Of a stretch of DNA of 64,000 nt, positions 35,901 to 44,900 are shown piece after piece. Each line of letters starts with the position of its first letter. The stretch's first letter is position 1. A program made the position numbers and the translations under genes. Origin of the DNA: Welwitschia mirabilis (lineage: Eukaryota > Gnetophyta > Gnetopsida > Welwitschiales); the NCBI GenBank assembly GCA_051453625.1, contig JBOZIK010000001.1, positions 211,027,205 through 211,091,204 of the forward strand, read 5' to 3'. The notes below the pieces were generated by a model. It was given only the letters and a program-made list of their open reading frames with translations, searched no databases and was not told the DNA's origin.

Positions 35901-38900
35901 CCTTTCTTGTGTGTTACTGAAATTGCAAAAATTGCACAGAAAATCAGATAAAGGTTGCTTTGGTACTATTTTGAAAATCAAGAGCAAGCAGATAGAGAGA
36001 AGAACAGAACAGAAGGAATAATTTAGACAGTTTGTGTGTCACTTTTCTTAGGTCACGCACACCTGTATTTATTTTGGAAGTAATTTTACAAGAAAGGAGA
36101 CTGCTAAATATTGCTTCTAATAATCAGCGCATATAATCAGATAGGCAAATCCCATAAAATCAGCTCACCAATCACTGATCAAATGCCTTAAATCTCTCAA
36201 TACGCAAATCCCTTAAATTTCGCATCAATCAGTTCCCTTAAATTTCTCAACACTTACTATAGGAATTCTTTGCAAAATTGAATTTAATCATAAGTTAAAA
36301 CCAAGCAAAGAAAGTATAAGTAAAAGCATAACCAAAATTTTTAGGCTGTTCAGATGATGCAATGTGCAACCCTAGTCCACTCTTGCACCTCAAGTCAATG
36401 TGGCTTGGGTTGCATTTAATTATCTCTGAATGATTTTGAGGCTTTTGAACGGCCTTCTACAACCATGAATTTTGAGGCCAAATTCATAAAACCTTCAAGC
36501 AGCAACTTGATGAATGGTCTATGTGCCTAGAAGAACTGCTTCATTCTTTTAAAGACAGAAGAATGCATTGGATAGCTGATGCGATAGTTTAGATCATTTA
36601 CAATGTGCAACCCTAGTCCACTCTTCCACCTGAAGTCAATGTGGCTTGGGTTGCATTTAATTATCTCTGAATGATATCGAGGCTTTTGAATGGTCTTCTA
36701 CAACCATGAATTTTGAGATCAAATTCATAAAGCCTTCAAGCAGCAGCTCGATGAATGGTCTATGTGCCTAGGAGAACTGCTTCATTCCTTTAAAGACAGA
36801 AGAATGCGTTGGATAGCTGATACAATAGTTTAGATCATTTACAATAAGAAAGCTAATAGGGAGACTTAGAAAATGAGAATCGGTGTCATGGTTGAGCAAG
36901 AGAGTAAAAATGATTGATTCGTAATCATTTACGTACACTGGAGAAAAGCCCTGCCCTCTTTAAAACTGAGCTCTACTGATGTTTTAACAGAATCTTTAAG
37001 ATCCTGGATTGAATTCCTGTTACAATTTTCAACCAGTTTAAAAAAATTGACTATAGAGTCTTATCAGGCTGTCCACATATCCTATTTGGTTGACCTGAGG
37101 ACACTTGGTTTAAGAGTCTGAACATTTTGAACAGACTGTTAACCTGCAGTGAAAATTTGATCGACTCAGAAGCATTGGAATTAGACAGGTTTGAAACTGC
37201 ACATGCGGTTGTTCACGTTGTATCTTGGTAAACTTGATATCATCCCAAAAGGCACACAAGTTGACTGGATGTGAATATGTCTTAAAAAAATAAAATATTT
37301 GATACACTAGTGACCCTGGCAAGTGCATTGTGGCTTCCCATTATTAACTTGGCGAACCAAAAAAAGAAAGGAAAATAAAAAAAAATATTGACAGATACAT
37401 CCTTTATCAACGATTAAGTATCCATTGATAGCCAAGTATTCAGAAGGATATCAGCAGCATTAAATAGATCGCCCTCAGCACTGGCAGTTACACTTATCTA
37501 TTTTTTGTTGATTATATTTTGTTTTTGGCTTTGAATTCATATATGCTTGTCAATGCATCCTTTCTGTAATCATGATTGAATTGAAAGCTGTGTATATCTG
37601 TAAAAGCTTTTTATCTGCTCGGCCACGTTTTTCATACCTGCTTTCTAAGAAGCTATTTGATTTATAATTTGATCAACCTTCTAAGGCATTTTTCATGTTC
37701 GATTGAACACATGATATTCAAACTATTTTTCACTCTGTATGGTGACATTTATTTTAGACTTTACTCTTGCATGCTTTGTTTTTGTTTATCACATATCTGC
37801 AACCAATCTTGTAATACAGTAGCATATCTATTTTGATTGCTCACATTCCATGTTTGCTGTTAGAATATGTAATAGGTATTGTGGAATCACATTTGTGCTT
37901 GTGTGTTCATTGATTGCGATTGTGATTTGTGGTGATGAAAGCTTCGATTTGTCATTTCACAGCATTCTGAGGTGAATTTTCAAACTGTGTTTTGCATTTG
38001 TTTTCACTCTGAAATTCATAAAAAGCCCACGTTACATCGATAAGATGTAAAAAGGTTTTCTAAACCTCTAATTGAGTTTTATAATTTTATTATGTGTTCG
38101 TGGCTGTAAATTGACACTGATTTGTGCAAATTACCAGATCTTTGTATTAGTATGTGTATTCATGTATAACTGTTTTTACTCTTTTGGTTTTGCAATAATT
38201 TTATTTTGATAATTCTATAATGTTCAAAATAGAGTTGGAGGTGTCAAGAAGCATAAAACTTGATGATATTATTTATTGACATGATATGAGACTTTGCCAC
38301 TTAGTTAATATTACTTATGCTGATTTATCTAAATGGTTCTCTACAAACTAAATATTGATTATAATAAAAACTCATTTTCTAAATTTTCGTGATCACATAA
38401 CAAGAAATACTTCCAAAGCAATACAAAGAAACATGAATCTGAGGTTATCCAGCCATGTGATGGACTATTATACAAAAATTTGAGACAACGATCTGTAGTA
38501 TGATGGTCTGATATATTTTTTATGATGATTTGTATTGGTTCAGAAAGGTGANNNNNNNNNNNNNNNNNNNNNNNNNNNNNNNNNNNNNNNNNNNNNNNNN
38601 NNNNNNNNNNNNNNNNNNNNNNNNNNNNNNNNNNNNNNNNNNNNNNNNNNNNNNNNNNNNNNNNNNNNNNNNNNNNNNNNNNNNNNNNNNNNNNNNNNNN
38701 NNNNNNNNNNNNNNNNNNNNNNNNNNNNNNNNNNNNNNNNNNNNNNNNNNNNNNNNNNNNNNNNNNNNNNNNNNNNNNNNNNNNNNNNNNNNNNNNNNNN
38801 NNNNNNNNNNNNNNNNNNNNNNNNNNNNNNNNNNNNNNNNNNNNNNNNNNNNNNNNNNNNNNNNNNNNNNNNNNNNNNNNNNNNNNNNNNNNNNNNNNNN

Positions 38901-41900
38901 NNNNNNNNNNNNNNNNNNNNNNNNNNNNNNNNNNNNNNNNNNNNNNNNNNNNNNNNNNNNNNNNNNNNNNNNNNNNNNNNNNNNNNNNNNNNNNNNNNNN
39001 NNNNNNNNNNNNNNNNNNNNNNNNNNNNNNNNNNNNNTGATATATTTTTTATGATGGTTTGTATTGGTTCAGAAAGGTGATTCATCAGATGGATAGAAGT
39101 TGTTATTCAAGTATGATTGAAAATGTTGAATTGGAACATGTGTGTTGCCTTGAGCACTTGATAATTTCATATGATGATGGATATGCATGGAGCTTTCTGA
39201 TTTTATTTACTTTTCTTAAGACAATTTTGAAATTATTTGATATTTAGTTCCTCAAAATGATCATGTCTCATGGTGGGCAGTGAGAGCTATTATGCTTCAT
39301 CTAGAACATATATGTCTTTAAGGCATGCATTTTCTTTCTGTGACTGTATTGCCATTATCCTAAAATGTTTGGAGTGTCAAAATGGATCAGGATATGTGGC
39401 TCTATATTTCAGAAAACAAGAGGTTTCATGACTTTGGAAATGAGGCAGCCCTTATCTGGTATGAAACTAATGTGCCGTACGTAGTTTGGGAGCCAAACAG
39501 TGTAAGGAAGCTCAGTATTGAATACCATCTATCAGAGGTAAACAATTTCAAGCATTCTATTTAAACTTTTGGCATTGTTAACATGCTTTTCTTCTGAAAA
39601 CATCAACAGGAATAATGTATAAAGAGTTTACCTTTGATTGGTTGAAAACTACTGCTGTCATGGATCTCTCTAAGAAAGAGATTCTCACAAAAGAAATTAT
39701 CAATGCTTAATTATCAATGCTTTTGTAAACTAGGTCATTATCTATATGCCACCAATGTTCTAAGGCACATTAGAAAGACCTTGACAGTTTTGTAACCTTA
39801 CATGGCTTTTAATTCATTTGTGATTCATCTTGTAATTGCTACGCTGTAATACTGTTGTGATGCTTGGTCCTGTTATGATACATGATTTCCAGTGCTAAGT
39901 AATTTTGATGTGGTATATGGTAGGCTGTAAGGAATAATGGAACTTTATATGCCCATGTGTTTTTCACTCGTTCTGGATATTCTCCAGACCCATCCGATCC
40001 TGAATATGAGCCTTCATTTACGTTTAGTGGTACACAATGTGAGTGTTGTTGCATAGTTTGTTATATGATTCCATTTCTTTGCATCTTTGTTGATTTTCTA
40101 GATTTTAATTTCGGTTATTGGTGAGCAATATTCAATCCTTAACCATAAAGGATTCCATATTGTGGGATTTTTTTTTTTTTTTTTTTTAAAATGCATCCAT
40201 ATTTAAATATCTACAGAGGCCAAAGGCAGATAAGCGCAAAAGCCTATTAGGAGGTGAAACACATGAAGATCAGAAAATGCCTGAAGAGAAGGTAGTTACT
40301 TATTTAGGCTGTTATAGGATAAAAATGTGGAAATTTTGATTGCTGTAACGAGGCTTCTTTGTATAATATTGATATATGTTTCTTGCANNNNNNNNNNNNN
40401 NNNNNNNNNNNNNNNNNNNNNNNNNNNNNNNNNNNNNNNNNNNNNNNNNNNNNNNNNNNNNNNNNNNNNNNNNNNNNNNNNNNNNNNAGGCTTCTTTGTA
40501 TAATATTGATCTATGTTTCTTGCATTGTCACATAATTTATGAATGCTATCCTTTATGATAAGCATTTGCAACTTCACTCTGTTGTCTTCATGCCTAATGG
40601 AGAGAAAAAGTTGCTAGTGTTGCCAAATGAAATTTTACTTGACACTCTTGGTTAGGCATAGAGAATCATATAGGTTTGGATTGTAATTTATGTTGTAGTT
40701 GCTTTTAATTCACATTTCCATTGTTTATGTCTCAAAGGTTCAGGAAACTACAGCCGAGGAAAACAATGATGGCCCTCCAGAATGGGTTTCTTTTTGGAAG
40801 CCGAATATAACCATAAACTTGGTTGAAGATTTCACACGGTATGTTTGTTGAAGTGCCTTAGTTTGAAAATTAAGGAACAACTTAATCATTGATGAAAATG
40901 GTTACTGACACTTGTTTTGAATTGTGATATGCAGTTATTCACCAAATTCAGTTCCTCCACATGTGGCTGAGTGTATACTCTTTTAACTGAACTCCTCTTT
41001 TGTTTTCCATTGATCTTAGATCATGTCATTCTACCTTTCTTTTTTTGCTGTGGCTTAAAGCATTTTTCCTACAGCTTTGCAGGTTGATCCAAAAACTGGA
41101 AATTACTTCCCAATAATTTACTTTAATGAATTTTGGCTCCTGAGAGATAAATTGATACAAGTAAATGAGACTACTGAAGTATTGCCTCTGCATCTGGAGT
41201 TGGGGCCAATCAGTTTGATGAAATGGCAGTTTTTTCTTCAGATGGATCAGTCGTTTCAAATTCATCGTTCATATGGTAGTATGTTGGAGGGTGAGGCTGA
41301 TGAACTTAAGGTATTACATGGCACAGTAATGAGCTACAGCTTTTGAAGATTTTTCAATTGTTGTGGCACAATATTAAAAACATGAAAGCCACCAACAAAT
41401 CATTGAAGTCTTAAATTGTGTTGTTAATAGTATGCAGAAGAAATTTGTAGTGTCTGTGTTAATGAAAACTAATTTTACTTGTCAGAGAGTATTTCTGGAG
41501 GGAAATCCATATCTTCTTGCTGTTACAATGATTGTTTCCTTGCTTCATTCTGTCTTTGATTTCTTTGCATTTAAAAATGGTAAGATATGACCAGCTGCTT
41601 GTACTTCTGGATTAGCTTCCTTAGTCTTTGGTTGTTTATTGCTAATCTTTCATTGTTTTTATGTTAATTGTTTTCCCTTTTTTCTGTTTGTGAAGACATT
41701 CAATTCTGGAACAAGAATAAGTCAATGGAAGGACTATCTGCAAAATCAGTGGTTGTGAATTTTATTTGCCAGCTTATAATCTTTCTTTACTTACTCGATA
41801 ATGAGACGTCATGGATGATAATTGCTAGCTCGGGTGTTGGATGCTGTATTGAGTTCTGGAAAATTGGAAAGGCTATGCATATTGAGGTATGGGAATTGTA

Positions 41901-44900
41901 TCTTCGTATGCATTTTTTCACTAATGATAAACTAAGTGTTACTGGTAGAAGCTTGAATTTGAAATGCGGTTTCTCATGAAGTGATCAGGCTTGTATGAAT
42001 TTGCATTAGGGCCCATGGGCTTGTGAGTTAACAGGGTTGAATTTTCTTGTTATCCTCCAGAAAGGAAAACATGGGATTGGAAATTGGGCATAATGAAATC
42101 ATTAAGAATTTTGGGGACAAGGTTTCCATTTTGTGAAGGTGATGTTTCATTGGTGCTGGCAAAATCAGGATTCCTGAAAGCATTGTTTGGTTTATTATGT
42201 GGAGTTTTATGAAATTGTTGCTTGCTGTAAACAGCTATCATCTCGAATCTCTATACAAATCTCATCTCTAACATGAAACAACAAATTCCTTCTTAACAAA
42301 CAGTCCAAGTTAGTTCTCTTTGTGTACTCCCCCTTGTCCTTCGAATCCTGGGTCTCTGATATTGAAATTAGCAGGTTTTTTGTGTTATATATGTAAGAGC
42401 TTTCTGTAAAATTGTAGGCTTGATGGAAATATGGGCCTTCTTCCTTAATAAGTGAAATTCGTGGTCTTCAAATTTTTTACTTTGCTTTCAGCTTTGGAAC
42501 CTACCTTAGAACCATGTACTATAAAAGGCTTGTTATGGATAGACTCATTTTTGAGATTAATTTATGGATATTCATAACTCGTTTTGAGATCATTGCCTTT
42601 ACTGCTATCGTTGTCCTGGCTATTCTTATTCTCCATGTCCTGCTTGTGATGTGTTTCCAAGTGACACCTGAGCCCATGCTGTGAAATTACTGTGCTTCGT
42701 CAATGTCTATGAGGCTTATTACAAAATCAATAGGGTATCCCATTTTGCTTAAAGCATCACATCTAATTGCTCTCCTCAGATTCCATAATCGTTAAGTCTT
42801 GAAATTTGTATGATGTCCTAGACAAGCACCCCTTGGGCTCTTGTGTTTTTATACACGTCACATACATGCATGTTTTTCAAAGTCAAAAGCTAGTAACATA
42901 CTAAGGTAGTTGTGTGTTACAGGATATATACTCCACTACCCCTAGGTCTTTCCCACCCAGTAGAGTTCTTGTATCCAATAGTATTATCCTCTACCAAAAT
43001 AGTCTGCAAGACCATTATGTCTCTCTTCCTTCCCTTATTGTTCAAGGCTTCTTTGCCAATTTTGTTGGATTATTCATGCAGCCAAAACCCAGGCTAGTTT
43101 TTCCACATAATAAAATTAAGCTATGGACACAGAGTTGAGCTACATATGACTTCAAGGCATGGGATGCCTGTTTCCATGTTTTAAACGTGCATGTTCTAGT
43201 TGGTGTAGTTGAATCTGCCTTTGCATGTGATGTGGACCATTGTATAAGCAGTTGCCAATCGAGTGAGTGTTGTTGATTCTCAAGGGTCCTGTGTTTAAAT
43301 GGCTGCCCACCCTCACTATCTCAATTCATTATTGTCTGATGAAGTAATAGAGCTCTGGCATGCTTCCCATGGGTTTTTGCTTGTCCTCTTAATGCATGCT
43401 CCTAGATGAGAACGTTGTCCACTTCGTACTTGTGAAGTTGCGATTTTCTGATTTGTACCTTTCAAATGGTATAACTTCTCATTCTTCCAATAGTGATGCA
43501 AGGCAAGAACTTTGTTATTGATATCACACAGCCTTTACTGAATAGTAAGGCTAATCTGCCATCAAAAAAATTTATAACCAAAACTTGTTTTCATGTTATC
43601 ACCTACTGAATGTTGAATCACAGTGTCACTTTGCCTTGTTCTCTCAAGTGTGATAATTCAGAGCAAGTTATCTTCTTCTGAAGCAGTTCGAGACTGCAGG
43701 AAAAATAGTGGACATTTGAAAATGGTGCCTAGTGTTAGATTGTTAAGATAGAACAAGAGTATACCGTTCGGGGCAACAGATTTGACGCAATCATGACAAA
43801 AATGATTGACATAGAAGTAGCATGGTTGTAGATGCTTGAGATAGTGTTTGAAAATTGTCATCTGTACTAGAATCATTTTTATTATGATTTATGATGTGCA
43901 ATTAGGTTGTATGAAAGTTGGAGGATTAGGGGTAAAGCTGAAATAAGCAAATACTAATTTCAGTTCGGAAAATAGGAGCTGGACATTAAATCATGAGTGC
44001 CTGACTGTGAGAGGGAATATCTATCCATCTTGAATGTGGACACCAATGGCTCTAGATATGGTAATTAAAAGTTTGGTGCAAACAAGCTGGATTTGGCATA
44101 AGTTGGCATTAGTTAAGTGAGATACAATGGATGTGGAATAGAGATCATAGATAACTCTGGTAATGCAGATTGTGTTCAGTTGATTAGAAGGGATGAGAAC
44201 AAGACTAACAAAGCCAACCCTGACATTGGTTGAATCTACAAAGGGATAGGGTAGCCAAGAATGCACATAGAAATGTACTGACAAAGGATGTAACCATTGA
44301 AACAAATCAACAGCCAAGTAGGACATACAAGGCTTGGACAATGGCAATGGTGACATCAGTGGTAATCGATGATTGTTATGAAGACAGTGACAAACAAACA
44401 ATGGTAATTTGAACATCNNNNNNNNNNNNNNNNNNNNNNTTTGTTGAATCAGATAAGCTGAAACAATCATCTGATGGGGCAATGAAAGGAATATACGATG
44501 ATTGCAACATAGTTTTCCAAGATTCTCATAGTAGGTCGGCATGAATGGATCTGTTAAGGTCGAATGTATAACCATATTTCCTGATAAAAACCTGCAGAAC
44601 ATACTCCTTTAGCAACACAGAGCAAAACTAATAACACTTTATTAAAAATGAGGGAAGCATGCCAGGAGTTAATGGTCATTGTAAGTTAACCATTCTATAT
44701 ACATAAAACAGTACTACACAAGTTTTTGAATACTTAGTAAGGCACCCATATTAGATCTGGGAATTTGCATGATTCCAAAGAACTTTATGGGCAATGCATC
44801 ATGACAATGTATGTGGTATTTGTTCACATTTTGGCTTCCCATTGTGATATAGCTCGTATTTGAACTATGGGAATATTCATATATCCCCATTGGTAGTAGC

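Larger units (their letters stand above)
32057..36252 (-). mobile_element. Ty1/copia LTR retrotransposon, nearly complete but inactive
   Basis: Bounded by LTRs at 32057-32337 and 35969-36252, with a primer site at about 35958-35969 and a purine tract at 32338-32347. On the minus strand the order is gag knuckle, protease, pre-integrase, integrase, RT, RNase H, the diagnostic Ty1/copia order. At 4.2 kb it is shorter than the usual 5 kb because most of gag before the zinc knuckle is missing (only about 130 bp lie between primer site and knuckle). Protease, integrase and the knuckle have each lost a key residue, there are several frameshifts, and a 125-N gap lies at 33641-33765. It lies antisense in intron 1 of the CLPTM1-family gene. 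I found no clear 5-bp target duplication. Confidence 0.92.

Noticed and set aside
44021-44602. 193-residue minus-strand ORF in intron 9
   Set aside because: Interrupted by a 22-N gap, no recognisable domain, and no conserved start; not enough to call a gene or TE.
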